Origin: Riptortus pedestris
Lineage: Eukaryota; Arthropoda; Insecta; Hemiptera; Alydidae
DNA: 64,000 bases
Direction of reading: 5' to 3'
Assembly (NCBI GenBank): GCA_019009955.1
Contig: CM032231.1
Span: 39,251,001 to 39,315,000, forward strand
Shown: positions 12,351 through 25,029 of the stretch, piece by piece
How positions within the stretch are numbered: position 1 is the first letter of the stretch
Layout of the letters: each line of letters starts with the position of its first letter
Notes under the pieces: model-generated
What the model saw: the letters and a program-made list of their open reading frames with translations, nothing else
What the model was told of the DNA's origin: nothing
Databases searched by the model: none
Translations under genes and position numbers: made by a program

Positions 12351-13489
12351 TCGTGACAGATTTGAACAACACTTCTCCCAAGTAGAATGATGTATTACTT
12401 GGAGTTTAAGGTAATATTACTGTAGTAATTCAGTATTTACCTATATTCTTTTAAAATCACCCCAGCCCTCATAACAGTCTATTTGATCGCATTAATTAAT
12501 TCGCGTTTTTAAAACAAAAATTGTGAGGATCCACAAAAAAGTGTTTCTGATTAACCTAGTCTATTTGACATTAAAAAGTCTTTTCGGGAAAATCCAGCAC
12601 TACTTGAAAGTTCCTTTATAAAATATTTGTTGTCAATCTAATGCTTCCTTTATGTAATGGCATCAATAGATCCTTTATAAATATTTGCAACATACTTCTA
12701 ACATTTAAGCCCGCTATAAAAGGCATTTATTAACGGCTGGACGTAAAACTTCAAATAATGGAAATTCGGGAAGGAATAAATCTCATATGACCTTATATTC
12801 CAGATAATAATCATAATATATCAATACTATATGTATATAAATTCACATAAAATATGAAAAAGTAGATTGATCTATAATGTAAGAAAAAGGGATATTAAAC
12901 TAAATAATTAACTTCGTTCAGCAAAAATAAAGAAAAGAAAAGGTTACCTTAGCAAGGTAAAGAGAAGGACGCGCTATTTATTGAAGATTCTATAGCCAAA
13001 CCAATATGTAGTAAATGTCACTGCGTCCTTAGTTGTCACCTGTTGTGCTTTTATCCCAAGTTGAAACGAAAAAGAGAGGAAAATAAATTAGTAGCTTCAC
13101 TCGGGTAAATTCTTTATGACAATAAATATTGTGTTCCATAACTTCAAACTTTCTCGAAAACTCAGGCCTGGTTAATAACTTATGCACGTTTATAAATAAC
13201 TCACTGCTTTATAACGGACGGATTATCATCTGATATTACATTTTATTGTAAGTTGCTCGGCTTTATTGTAAGTATTATTTTTTTTTCAATTTACAAAACG
13301 GAATTATTTAATATCCTGCGTGTTTTAGTTTGAATTTTTAAACTTACTTGATTTGGGATTTAGTCTTTTGTAAATATATCAAAAGGTAGTAAATAAGGTA
13401 TAAAAGTTCAAGGAACCTAAATAGGTTGCATTATTGTTCATAGTGAGCGAGTGTGGCCGCTTCATTAGATGATTTACATATAAGTTCCT
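12351..13489. other. AT-rich DNA, nothing recognised
   Basis: No gene or repeat that I can support. Confidence 0.5.
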
Positions 13490-14040
13490 TGACACTCCAG
13501 TAGACGCACCCCTCGTCAGTTCAAGAGTGGGCGCATGTCATCTCACAGATGACTTACCACCTTTCCTTAAGTATTAAAGTAAGAAGGTTAGTTTTAATTA
13601 AGACTGTACTAATATTTGTATAAAAGTTATAATTGATACATTATATAAAGAACATACATGATTTATGATTATATAATATGAAAATAAATGTTTCACACAT
13701 TATTTTGGGACAATATAAAATTGATACATACATGTGTTATATATACACATTATATAGTCAGGTTCATAAAATAAAATAAAATAGTTAAGTAGGTTTATAA
13801 AATGAAATATTGCCATTTCCTAAATAACTTACTTGAGAATTGATCTCCGAAATATTCCGAAGAGAAAAAAATACTAACATAGGCCACCTTCAGGTATTTC
13901 TCGGTACATAATAAAGTGAACACATTTTATCCAATATGTCCACACCTACTTTGTTTTGATTATAATGTGTTATAATGGAAGGCTTTTTCTATTCTCCTGT
14001 TCTATCATTATTTCTCCACCAAAGTGCATACTGGATATAG
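13490..14040 (+). repeat. Dispersed repeat, inverted partner of 35037-36150
   Basis: From CACTCCAGTAGACGCACCCC through TATACACATTATATAGTCAG to GCATACTGGATATAG it aligns with the reverse complement of 36150-35037. The partner carries an extra ~570 bases. There is no coding capacity and no clear terminal repeat; class unknown. Confidence 0.7.
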
Positions 14041-14060
14041 GCAATACATTTCTAAAATTG

Positions 14061-14144
14061 GTCGTACTCATGACGCGAGTTTCGAAAAATTTCTTCAAAT
14101 GTCCAGCGAGCCTACCAAGGAGATGACGAAAATAAGGTCCGTTC

Positions 14145-14190
<46 letters not shown>

Positions 14191-14324
14191 TATATATAAT
14201 TTTGAACGGACCTCATTTTCGTCATCTCCTGGGTAGGATCGATGGACATTTGAAGAAGTTTTTCGAAACTCGCGTCATGAGTACGACCTCAATAGCTGAT
14301 TTCCCTTAAGGGAAATCTGCTAAA
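14061..14324. mobile_element. Fold-back pair of HINE-like 3' modules around (TA)n
   Basis: 14061-14150 is the family 3' module in minus orientation (GTCGTACTCATGACGCGAG onward), 14150-14197 is (TA)n, and 14198-14324 is the same module in plus orientation ending GGGAAATCTGCTAAAA. The two arms are complementary over about 90 bases, so the whole could fold into a long hairpin. Confidence 0.8.
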
Positions 14325-14470
14325 ACGAAACAAAATTAATTTAAACGAAAATAAAACAACATAACAGAAATTGAACTCAGAAAACAGATATGCAACAGAA
14401 AACAGAAATTGAACACTAAAAACAAAAATGCAACAGAAAACAGAAATTTAACAAGAAAACTCATTCTAAA
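14325..14470 (+). repeat. A-rich repeat flank, unoccupied-site counterpart of 17222-17325
   Basis: The sequence CGAAACAAAATTAATTT through ACACTAAAAACAAAAATGC is nearly identical to 17223-17324, where it is interrupted by a HINE-like copy after ACAAAA. Here ACAAAAATGCAACAG is continuous (14422-14436). It contains tandem ACAGAAATTGAAC-type units. Confidence 0.85.
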
Positions 14471-14560
14471 TGAAATAATTTAAAAAAAAGTGTTAAAAAA
14501 TAGGTTGTTTATTTAATTTAATGAGAGTAAAAGGATGTCATGTAATGTCGACTTTACATT

Positions 14561-15143
14561 TTTAGCAGATTTCCCTTTAGGGAAATCAGCTATTGAGGTC
14601 GTACTCATGACGCGATTTTCGAAAAATTTCTTCAATTGTCCATCGATCCTAACCAGGAGATGACGAAATTGAGGTCCGTTCAAAATTATATATATATATA
14701 TATATTTGTCTGTTAACGCTCTAGCGGTCGCTATTTTTGTTTAATCGTTACGAAACTCGGTATTTAACCGTTTTATGTAAAAAGACATATCAAGTTCGTT
14801 AATGGCTGAAATCGGACCAGAGGGAGGGGGGTTTAGAGGGGGGATTTTCGAAAATGCGAAACATCTCCGTTATTATGCATCGGATCGACAAATTGTATAG
14901 AACCAATCTTATTGCAAATTAAATTTGCTATTTATATACATTTATTCTCTATCTTGAATATTAAACGAGATATTTGCATTTTTATAAAGTGTAACGGACG
15001 AGCTATGGTCGCTTCTATTCGTTTCCGCCGAAAGCTAATTCGGCCATTTCCGTAACTGTTCGGCACTCGTATGGAGATTTCTCTATTGTATAACTTTACG
15101 AGGAAAATCTGCTAAGTTTACGCAACCCCTGTGTGACGGACTT
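14561..15143 (-). mobile_element. HINE-like element, complete A subtype
   Basis: Minus-strand copy with both ends: 3' hairpin at 14565-14592 (AGCAGATTTCCC facing GGGAAATCAGCT), 3' module, (TA)n at 14686-14705, core GCTCTAGCGGTCG, G-rich tract GGGAGGGGGGTTTAGAGGGG, and the 5' end GACGGAC near 15135-15141. The target flank is A/T rich with no duplication beyond A residues. Confidence 0.85.
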
Positions 15144-16493
<1,350 letters not shown>

Positions 16494-16498
16494 CAAAA

Positions 16499-17223
16499 GG
16501 CCGTCACGCAGGGGCTGCGTAAACTGAGCAGATTTCCTATGTGAAGTTTAGCAATATAGAAATCTGCATACTGGTAACACAACACCACCATAAGTAAATA
16601 CAAACGGTAATGAGAAATCTTTCAGTTAATTTTAATAAACTCCCAACTGAAACGGCTTCTGAACTGTAAGAATAATTTATATTTTAATAACTCAAATTTT
16701 AGTAGTCCATGAACTAAAGAAGGGGGGGGGGGGTGGATGAACAGACCGTATTTGCATAAATCTCAAAAAGTAACGAAGGTTAGGGAAGGTTAAAAAGGAC
16801 ATGTTAGAAGAAGCTTCCACCTGAGCCGAGAAATGACGAAGATGGCCGACGTAATCCGAACTATACCCGACCACAGACTTCATAAAAATGCAAATATCTC
16901 GGTTAATATTCAAGATAGAGAATAAATGTATATAACAATATTTATAGCAAATTTAATTTGCAATAAGATTGGTTATATACAATTTTTCGATCCGAAGCAT
17001 TATAACGGAGATATTTTGAATTTTCGAAAATCCCCCCTCTAAACACCCCTCCCTCTGGTCCGATTTCAGCCATATATATATATATAGCTATATAATTTTG
17101 AACGGACCTCATTTTCGTCATCTCCTGGGTAGGATCGATGAAACATTTGAAGAAATTTTTCGAAACTCGCGTCATGAGTACGACCTCAATAGCTGATTTC
17201 CCTAAAGGGAAATCTGCTAAAAC
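16499..17223 (+). mobile_element. HINE-like element, composite A/B copy
   Basis: 5' end GCCGTCACGCAGGGGCTGCG at 16499, box GAGCAGATTTCC, a degraded middle with an extra B-like piece (about 16740-16790), then the A core TGCAAATATCTCGGTTAATA, the C-rich tract, a short (TA)n at 17072-17094, the 3' module and the terminal hairpin CCCTAAAGGG before CTGCTAAAA. Its 3' flank is the repeat also found at 14325-14430. Confidence 0.8.
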
Positions 17224-17324
17224 GAAACAAAATTAATTTAAACGAAAATAAAACAACATAACAGAAATTGAACGCAGAAAACAGATATGCAACAGAAAAC
17301 AGAAATTGAACACTAAAAACAAAA

Positions 17325-17756
17325 CGTCCGTCACGCAGGGGATGCGTAAACTAAGCAGATTTCCCACGTGATGTTTTACAATAGAGAAATCCGCCTAATA
17401 ACAGCTGTAGTAGGAAGGGATCTCTAAACCTATTCACGAGGGACGAATAGTTCTGGAAACGGCCACCAGAGCTCTCGGCGGAGAGTCCGGAACATGGCGG
17501 GGTTCCGTCGACCACACACACAATACAAATGCAAATATCTCGGTTAATATTCAAGATACAGAATAAATGTATAAAACAATATTTATAGTAAATTTAATTT
17601 ACAATAAGATTGATTCCATACGTTTTTTCGATCCGACGCATAATAACTGAGATATTTTGAATTTTCAAAAATCCCCCCTCTAAACCCCCCCTCCCACTGG
17701 TCCGGTTTCAGCCATTAACGATCAAACAAAAATTGCGACCGCTAGAGCGTTAACAG

Positions 17757-17822
<66 letters not shown>

Positions 17823-17943
17823 GAGCGGACCTCATTTTCGTCATCTCCTGGGTAGGATCGATGGACATTTGAGGAAATTTTTCAAAACTCGCGTCATGAG
17901 TACGACCACAATAGCTGATTTCCCTTAAGGGAAATCTGCTAAA
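17325..17943 (+). mobile_element. HINE-like element, complete A subtype, with a recognisable empty site
   Basis: Complete copy: CGTCCGTCACGCAGGGGATG, subterminal box CTAAGCAGATTTCCC at 17353-17367, core, (TA)n at 17760-17815, 3' module, terminal hairpin TTTCCCTTAAGGGAAA and CTGCTAAAA. Left flank ACACTAAAAACAAAA plus right flank AAAATGCAACAG equals the uninterrupted sequence at 14413-14436. This shows the ends directly and limits any target duplication to a few A residues. Confidence 0.9.
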
Positions 17944-18009
17944 ATGCAACAGAGAGTACAGGAAGACAATGTTGACTATGTTAGATTTTTTAGGCCGTAA
18001 TATTAATTC

Positions 18010-18451
18010 ATAAGTTTCACTAGAGCCGAACAGTTACGGTAACGGCCGAAATAGCTTGTAGTGGAAAGTCCTGAATAGAACCGACTTCAGCCGATCTCAT
18101 CTCTGTTATCTGCACTCACTGAATAAAAATGCAAATATCTCGGTTAATATTCAAGATAGAGAATATATGTATATAACAATATTTATAGAAAATTTAATTT
18201 GCAATAAGATTGGTTCTATACACGTTTTTGATCTCGCACACTAACGGAGATATTTCGAATTTTCGAAAATCTCCCCCTCAACCCCCCCCCCCGGTCCGAT
18301 TTCAGCCATTAACGAAGATATTTACAATTTTGAACCGACCTCATTTTCGTCATCTCCTAGGTAGGATAGATGGACATTAGAAGAAGGTTTTCAAAAATCG
18401 CGTCATGAGTACGTCCTCAATAGCTGATTTCCCTTAAGGGAAATCTGCTAA
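18010..18451 (+). mobile_element. HINE-like element, 5'-truncated, lacking (TA)n
   Basis: Starts inside the A body near the GAACAGTTACGGTAACGGCC region, carries the C-rich tract at about 18265-18293 and joins it almost directly to the 3' module at about 18328 (ATTTTGAACCGACCTC) with no TA tract. It ends with the TTTCCCTTAAGGGAAA hairpin and CTGCTAAAA. Confidence 0.75.
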
Positions 18452-19462
18452 AACATAAAAATAATATAGAGTGAAAAAATTGCGTTATTATGTGCTAGGG
18501 ATTTTCTGAGAGACTTGGATTGTTGAAGGACGGGAGAGAGAGAGTCAGAGCTAAAATTGAATTTGGTTGTTGGTGTTAGAAGCGAGGAAGTGAATATCTT
18601 GGTATCAGAAAGTCGTTTAGAACGAAACAAGATTCCGTCTCGCCGAATCCAATCGGCATCCCGGAATAATATCAGGAAATAATATATCAATCTCCAGTAA
18701 ACACTTCTTCGATCGCAATGTCCACATCTTAGAATCATAAGTCATGAGCGTCTATGCATATATAATATATCTTGAATCATATTCATACAGTCTGACGTTA
18801 ATCAATATTATTCATCGCTATGAACAGCGAGAAATAAGATCACCACTGCTATTTATCATTCCAAGACACGTTGAAAAATTTGTTTCTAGATATAATATTT
18901 TTTGGTGAACTATTTCCACTTTCTATACACTTTGGATCTCGTAAACCCCTAAATAATTTAAATAACGGAACAGCAAATTTATTACTCAGAACTCTTCGAA
19001 AACACTGAACATAAAAAATAATTGTTTACCCTATATTGTGGACACTAAAAAGAATATTAACTAATCTAACAATATAATATTTCTTTGTAAATTTAATGTA
19101 ATGTAATATCCTTCTAAAATATCCGAAATTTCATGGGCCATTACAGCTTAAAGAAATGATCTTAATAATTATACTCACTATTCAGATACAATAATCCAGG
19201 AAACGTCTCACCTGTCTGTCTTATCCGACTTCCATTCCTAGCTTTTAGGATATTTATTTAATATAAAACTGTTTGTATTAATTATTGTATGTTTATGATG
19301 TGCTTTAGATTTTACTCTTTTTGGAAAAAAAGCCATAGGTTAAAATGAGTTGGGGATTTGTGTATAACTGAACAACAAAAGTATAATAAATAAGTAAAAA
19401 CAGAAAATGATTTAATGTGTGTACAGTTTTTGACGTGGAAGTTTCAAAAAAAAAAAAAAAAA
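18452..19462. other. Unique DNA, nothing recognised
   Basis: A 96-codon minus-strand frame at 18448-18738 begins in the HINE-like end and has no recognisable motif. No other feature is supported. Confidence 0.45.
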
Positions 19463-20240
19463 CTCCGTCATGCAGGGGCTGCGTTAACTAAGCAGATTTC
19501 CCACTTGCGTAACGTATTTGCATTTATCTAAAAAAAGTAAAAGCTCGATGAGAATAATATTTAGTTCTAAGGCTTCAAATTTAGCGGTTTATTATATGAC
19601 AGCTTATTGTTAATATGACATGAGTAGGAGTGGAGGTTTATTGATGGCCGAAAACTAAAACATGGAAATATCTCTTTAATATTAAATATAAAGAAAATGT
19701 ATACATATCATCATTTATAGATTATCACATTTCCATTAAGATTGCTTCAACACAATTTTTCGATCCGACGCCTAATAACGGAAATATTTCGAATTTTTAA
19801 ATCCCCCCAGTCACCAGGTCCGATTTCAGCCGTTAACGAACTAGATCTTTCTTTTTACATGAAATAATGTATCGAGTTTGGTAACGATACGGCAAAAATT
19901 GAGACTACTTTGGCTAATCGGGAAGGGTTATCTACAGGAAACCACCCTTTTCTAGGCCAGGGTGGGACTAAGGAACTTATTCAATGAGTCCATTACTAAG
20001 TAAATTTCTACTGTCCAGGGCGGGAATCGAACCCTCCACGCCAGGTTTACCATATAAGATTAAGACCAACGTTTTAACTCACAAGGCTAGCCTAAGCCCC
20101 ATATATATATATATATATATATATATTATTTTGAACGGACCTCATTTTCGTATCTACTTGGTAGGATCGATGGACATTGGAAGAGCTTTTTCGAAAATCG
20201 CGTCAAGAGTACAACCTCAATAGCAGATTTTCCGTAAGGG
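19463..20240 (+). mobile_element. HINE-like element, B subtype, split by a SINE
   Basis: 5' end CTCCGTCATGCAGGGGCTGC after a poly(A) run, box CTAAGCAGATTTCCC, B body, C-rich tract, then the core up to CAAAAATTGAGAC at 19905. A minus-strand SINE (19909-20100) follows, then (TA)n and the 3' module to 20240. The terminal hairpin is damaged (AGCAGATTTTCCGTAAGGG). Confidence 0.8.
19909..20100 (-). mobile_element. tRNA-derived SINE inside the HINE-like copy
   Basis: Minus strand begins GGGGCTTAGGCTAGCCTTGT (tRNA-like A-box region) and includes GGGTTCGATTCCCGCC (B box), then a body shared with 7804-8001 (CACCCTGGCCTAGAAAAGGG, GTAGATAACCCTTCCCG). It sits exactly between the HINE-like core and its (TA)n. 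Confidence 0.8.
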
Positions 20241-20252
20241 TGTGTAGGTATA

Positions 20253-20287
<35 letters not shown>

Positions 20288-21488
20288 TATATATAGTCTA
20301 TTTGTGGGGCCGCAGTGCTATTCCCGGGGGTGGAATTTGTGGTGGTGTGCTAATTGTCAATGCAATTGCGTCCTTCTTCGTAGGAAATAAATTTGATTTG
20401 AATAGCTACTTCAACTAATCATATGTTTTTTTGATTAATGAAACTTATGATTAATTGTGGGGGATCTTGGGGGTCGGGGGACGTTATCTCTATCGGAATA
20501 GTGATCCAAGACCAATTACAGACGTTCACTGAATATTTTATTTGAATACTTTGGTAATTAATAATATATCAATCAAACAATGTAATTAACTATGTCTGTT
20601 GTTTAGTGATTGTAGCTACCTCTTTCTTGTCGGAAACTACAAGCTCAACTTAAGGCTGCTCTGACAATTGTCATTTTAATTACTGTATCAGCTTGAAATA
20701 ATTCCTACGGCACATATGTGTTAGCATGTTGAACAAAAGCTGAAGGCAGTCAATATATGTCAATAATGGAGGGCTGCTAAGTAGCATGTTTAAGATTGAC
20801 ACTCTCAAGGAGTCATTCTCTCTTGTGATGGATCACATTTCAACCTAGTTTTCGAAAAGCATATACTTTTATCCATAACACATCAATCACATCACGTGCT
20901 TTCATGATAAATATATGCAATAAAAAGTCCTCCTATTTCACCCATTTTTCATTTTACTTCTAGACATTCTTTGAAAAAAACTACTCCGTTATTCTTTGCC
21001 TTAAGTATTATTGTTTTACCAATATCCGGAATCAATTCAGAGTTTCTGATTTTAATATTTATAAATGCTTGTTAATTAATGCCAGAGGTACTTGAATTCT
21101 GCAATTAAAATATACATGCCATAATTTTAAATATGGCCACCATAAATCGATGAAAAGATTTACTAAAAGAAACTAATGATCAGTGGTTATACAAGCTATT
21201 TTTCTTAAGTATTCTGACGAATGAAATCAAATGTAATTTTCAAGGAACCCAAATTTGAATAAAAGTGAAATATATTGCTGAATATCTAGTCTTTAGAGCT
21301 TCAATCGAATGATTTGTCATCGATACATTTGTCATTGATCAGCAACCTCGTATGACAAAAAATGATGAATCCTGATTTTTGAATATTTATATTAATTGTA
21401 CTGCTCTTGATGTTCTATTTCAAGGCTATATTCAAATTTTTATATTATTCGCCTGCACTTTGAAATAATTGGAAGAAATATATCAATA
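20241..21488. other. AT-rich DNA with a short TA tract
   Basis: A (TA)n run at 20252-20285, a GC-richer patch about 20300-20500, otherwise AT-rich. No gene is supported. Confidence 0.45.
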
Positions 21489-22124
21489 TTAGCAGATTTC
21501 CTTTAAGGGAAATCAGCTATTGAGTGCGTACTCATGACGCGATTTTCGAAATTTTTCTTCAAGTGTCCATCGATTCTACCCAGGAGATGACGAAAATGAG
21601 GTCCGTTAAAAACTGTATATATATATATATATATATCTGTTACCGCTCTAGCGGTCGCAATTTTTGTCTTATCGTTACCAAACTTGGTATATAATTGTTT
21701 TATACAAAAAGAAAGATCAAGTTCGCTAACGGCTGAAATCGGACCGGAGAGAGGGTGGGGGGGGGGTTTAGAGGGGGAGAATTTCGAAAATTCTTAATAT
21801 ATCCGTTATTATGCGTCGGATCGAAACATTGTTCAACAACAATCTTATTGAAAATGTAATGTTCTATAAATGTTGTTATTTACATGTTTTCACTATCTTG
21901 ATTATTAACTAAGATATTTTTATTTTTTAATTTTCGGTCTTGAGTAAAGCCCCACTCCTGCTCATCTCATGTTAACAATATTCTATTATGTTATGAAGCA
22001 CTTTATTTGTAGCTTAAATACCAAATATTGTTCTCATTGAACTTTTAAGTTTTGAGAAAAATGCAAATACGTGGTGCACGTGGGAAATCTGCTTAGTTAA
22101 CGCAGCCCCTGCGAGGACGGACTT
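21489..22124 (-). mobile_element. HINE-like element, complete B subtype
   Basis: Minus strand with both ends: 3' hairpin near 21491-21512, 3' module, (TA)n at 21617-21637, core GCTCTAGCGGTCGCAA, G-rich tract near 21745-21780, B body with GCACGTGGGAAATCTGCTTAG and the 5' end GGACGGACTTC at 22114-22124. It defines the B subtype: the same ends and core as A but a different segment between the 5' box and the AAATATCT region. Confidence 0.85.
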
Positions 22125-22249
22125 CATTTTTATTTACTGAATGACTTACTTAATCAGTTTCATATATTTCCTGTAAAAGTAATTTTTTTGACATACGAGG
22201 TTGCTGATCAACTGTCGATATCCTGTTATTATTAATATTAAGGTTTTAA

Positions 22250-22624
22250 ATTATTGATCGTGTCTTCAAGTTGTTCGTTAGACACATCTAGCTTCCTTAG
22301 GATTTCCTCTGAAGGTAAAGGAGTTCTACTTACTATGAGTTATGTATAACTGCTTAATCTTCTACTCCAGGTATCTTCAGTTACTTTTCAGGCGTTCGCT
22401 CCTTTTCATCTATCTCATTGTTTGTTTTCTTTCCCGGTTAGAACGACAGGTTAAATCAACCTGTAGCTTTCTTCTCTGTATAGGACACATAAGGGATTTC
22501 TTGCATGATTCTTTTCTAGTACCTATTCTTAAACTGTCACTGTGCCCCCAACACGCGAGTGAGCCTACAATGTAGAAGGTCACAGCAAACCCATCGAGAC
22601 AACAACTTCTACCAATCCGATTCC
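22250..22624 (+). pseudogene. Non-LTR retrotransposon remnant upstream of piggyBac PB2
   Basis: The 3' part (about 22510-22624) aligns with the reverse complement of 1-130, including CCCATCGAGACAACAACTTC and ACCAATCCGATTCC. That places it downstream of the RT thumb in the same LINE. In the first copy CCGATTTCCTTAAATAC is continuous; here the same TTAA is occupied by the piggyBac-like end. Upstream of 22500 the assignment is weak. Confidence 0.55.
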
Positions 22625-23227
22625 TTAACCCTAGAATGGTAGTGAACGTAAAAATTACGTATTATCTGGTTTGAACTTTTATCAAAGGGCCGTTAACGAC
22701 CCCACCACCCCCAGCCTTCAGCTATGAGCCCTCCAGACAGTTGGCCTTCACCTCCGCCAAGCGCAGCTAAGTGAACCTTCCCACTCATCCAATACAATTT
22801 TTTGAAATAAAAACGACACGTAATATTTACGTATCAATACTATTAACCGCAACTTTTTGGCACGTAAAATTTACGTATCGCTACTAATAACCGGTTTTTA
22901 TGCCATAACTTAGTTAATATTATTCTCAATTTATTTTCTTCCAATTTATTTTTATATTCTAATTCATTTTCTCTTAATGTTTTTAACTTTTTTTTTCAAT
23001 TTAAAAGCGACAAAGATGTATAGAAAGAATATAAATAATCTGTTTATAGTTTCGGAAAAATGGAGAAAAAATATTCAATGGATGAAGAAATCAGAAATTT
23101 GTTGAAAGAACTCTGCAATGAGTCAGATGGGGAAAATGACAATTATGAAATAGATGGATATGGATACGACAGCGATGATGATTCGGAGTATTCTTTAAGT
23201 GATGAGGAGGACCCCTCAGTACCCTAA
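22625..23227 (+). mobile_element. piggyBac-like element PB2, left end and 5' part only
   Basis: TTAA at 22625-22628 followed by CCCTAGAATGGTAGTGAACG, then pairs of CGTAAAAATTACG / CGTAATATTTACG-like subterminal boxes (22655-22880). A short transposase start follows (23060-23227). No right end is found; after about 23230 LINE sequence resumes, so the right part was lost by deletion. Confidence 0.65.
23060..23227 (+). pseudogene. piggyBac transposase N-terminus, 55 codons
   Basis: ATG at 23060 opens MEKKYSMDEEIRNLLKEL and an Asp/Glu/Ser-rich stretch (YDSDDDSEYSLSDEEDP) before a stop at 23225-23227. A short acidic N-terminus after an amphipathic start is typical of piggyBac transposases, and the position about 430 bases inside the TTAA end fits. 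All catalytic residues are missing. Confidence 0.6.
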
Positions 23228-23244
23228 AACTAATTCGACTTCTG

Positions 23245-23680
23245 AACATTATTATCAAACACATCTTACTTCTCAGTAGACCTATTTATTTACACGGACG
23301 GATCCTAAACGGATCAAGGAGTAGGGGCAGCTGCAATTGTTGGCTCAGCAAAACCTGTCAGATGAGACTAGCATATATATAGCTGAGCTTGAAGCCTTGA
23401 AACTTGCGATAGACAACATACCTGAAACTACGGACACGGACATCATTATTTGCACTGAATCTCTTAGCTCATTAGATTTATTTAAAAAACATATATAGCT
23501 CACATCCACTCATCTCGCATTTATTACACAAAATCCAAACTTTAAACCAAAGAATAACTTTGTGCTGTTTACCTGGGCGTACAAACATTAGACAAAGCTC
23601 GCAAGTATGACTCCCTGAAGACTGACCCATAAGAGTTTCTGTTGGATATAAATCTTATTGTTCCCTTATAAAATTAAAGT
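23245..23680 (+). pseudogene. LINE RNase H domain, degenerate
   Basis: FIYTDGS near 23290 is the first RNase H block; AELEALKLAIDN near 23390 carries the second acidic residue; the third block reads ICTESLSSL, with Glu where Asp is usual. LFTWAYKH near 23570 is a broken W.PGH block. Several stops interrupt it. It probably belongs with 22250-22624 as one LINE into which PB2 jumped. Confidence 0.65.
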
Positions 23681-23844
23681 ATATAAAAACGTCCGTCACG
23701 TGAGGCTGTGTATGCTAAGCAGATTTCCCACGTCTTAGTATGACACACTAGTAAACTCATCTCTCTATATAATCCCTATTTCTAAGTAAAGAGTAGAAGT
23801 GGGGATTACTGATGTCTGAAAACAAGGATGTATGAATAGCTCGC

Positions 23845-24094
23845 TTAACCCTCCCAGTACCATGGGGTCCTTCGAGGACCCCAGCTCTCGGAATATTCAC
23901 GAAAACTTTATGAAAAACTTGACCAATCGAATTGTTACTTTGTGACTTTTTCTTTGAAACGGTTTTGTATTAGATCGTATTAACAGTTTTTATAGATTCT
24001 ACTAGATAAACCATTAATAATTTATTTATTTCTAGAAAAACTTGGTTTGGGGTCCTTGCGAGACCCCATGGTACTACACGTATAACTTTTTTAA
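23845..24094 (+). mobile_element. piggyBac-like MITE PB3
   Basis: TTAA at 23845-23848, then CCCTCCCAGTACCATGGGGT. At the other side GGGGTCCTTGCGAGACCCCA (24048-24067) and TGGTAC mirror the left GTACCATGGGGTCC with a short degenerate extension before TTAA at 24091-24094. About 240 bases between the TTAA sites, no coding sequence. Confidence 0.65.
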
Positions 24095-24810
24095 CCCTCC
24101 CAATACCGGACAATCACAGACTACCACAGGGGTCAATTTCTTCTTCATCTTCATCTTCTATAATATTTTCATCAACATCAATTTCTTCATCTTCTTTGCT
24201 CTCGATTTCAACAACGTCATCAGCTTTGGAGGACTCTTCACTTTCCTCCAAATAATCAAGCTGATTGTCATAATAATTCACTAATTCTAGGATTCGTTTT
24301 GTTCTTGAGGAAACAATCCGGTCCATTTTCGACGGAGGTTTCAAGTGAACTGAAACATTTGCACAACGGAAAAACAAACTTCTTTAGTTCTTATTAAAAG
24401 TTTTAAGTCACCAAACTCGAGGAAAGAGAATAAAAAACAAGGTATTCCTTCCTATTTTTACTCTCTTTTCTCGTATTTTGCTGAAAAACGGGAATCTAAT
24501 TGATTCTTAAAACGGCAACTGTGCTAACAAAATACGTAAAATAATGACTCCAATGAGTCAAATCAGTGAACGAAGACAATAAACGAAGGATTTTGTTTCT
24601 TAATCAATACATTTTTTACAATCAATAAATTATTTTATGAAATAAATTTCATTCAATCAATAAAATTGTAATAGGTATGTATTAATTGTAGTCATTTTTC
24701 ATATTCCTAACTAATAAATCCAAATAAAGTATATGAAAAAAGAGTAGGGTCCCGCAAGGACCCCCGCGGTAGTCTGTGATTGTCCGGACCCGTGGTATTG
24801 GGAGGATTAA
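24091..24810 (-). mobile_element. piggyBac-like element PB4, internally deleted
   Basis: Flanked by TTAA at 24091-24094 and 24807-24810. Ends: CCCTCCCAATACC then GGACAATCACAGACTACC on the left; on the right the reverse complement of GGTATTGGGAGG preceded by GGTAGTCTGTGATTGTCC. This makes an imperfect inverted repeat of about 35 bases. PB3 and PB4 share one TTAA. It carries the start of a transposase on the minus strand. Confidence 0.75.
24114..24326 (-). pseudogene. piggyBac transposase acidic N-terminus
   Basis: From a likely start MDRIVSSRTKRILELVNYYD the minus-strand frame runs into a very acidic region (ESKEDEEIDVDENIIEDEDE) and ends in the left terminal repeat of PB4. An acidic N-terminal tail is common in piggyBac transposases. 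The reading runs outward from the middle into the terminal repeat, so this is a scrambled or deletion-joined remnant. The frame is open further upstream to 24377. Confidence 0.5.
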
Positions 24811-25029
24811 TATTTGAGCTACGAACAAATGTATAGAACGAGAATTGCAGAGAATCAATAACTAATCAAGATTTGTTCTATAACATTTTCCTATATGACT
24901 CATAATAACGGAGACATTATGAATTTTCGAATCCCCCTTTTCTCGACCGGTTCCAGCCAGTAACATATCGAGCATGGTTCAGATTAGCTAAACATTTTTG
25001 AGTCTAGAACGAAAACTCTTAAATGATGA

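Larger units (their letters stand above)
23690..25015 (+). mobile_element. HINE-like element, B subtype, split by two piggyBac-like elements
   Basis: 5' end CGTCCGTCACGTGAGG at 23690, box GCTAAGCAGATTTCCC, B body to GAATAGCTCGC at 23844. The TTAA-bounded elements PB3 and PB4 follow (23845-24810). The HINE-like body resumes at 24811 (TATTTGAGCTACGAAC) and continues to about 25015 (AACATTTTTGAGTCTAGAAC). No (TA)n or 3' module remains. Confidence 0.7.

Noticed and set aside
24114..24377. Acidic 87-codon frame as a host nuclear protein
   Set aside because: It lies wholly inside a TTAA-bounded element and ends in its terminal repeat; a piggyBac N-terminal remnant is more likely.
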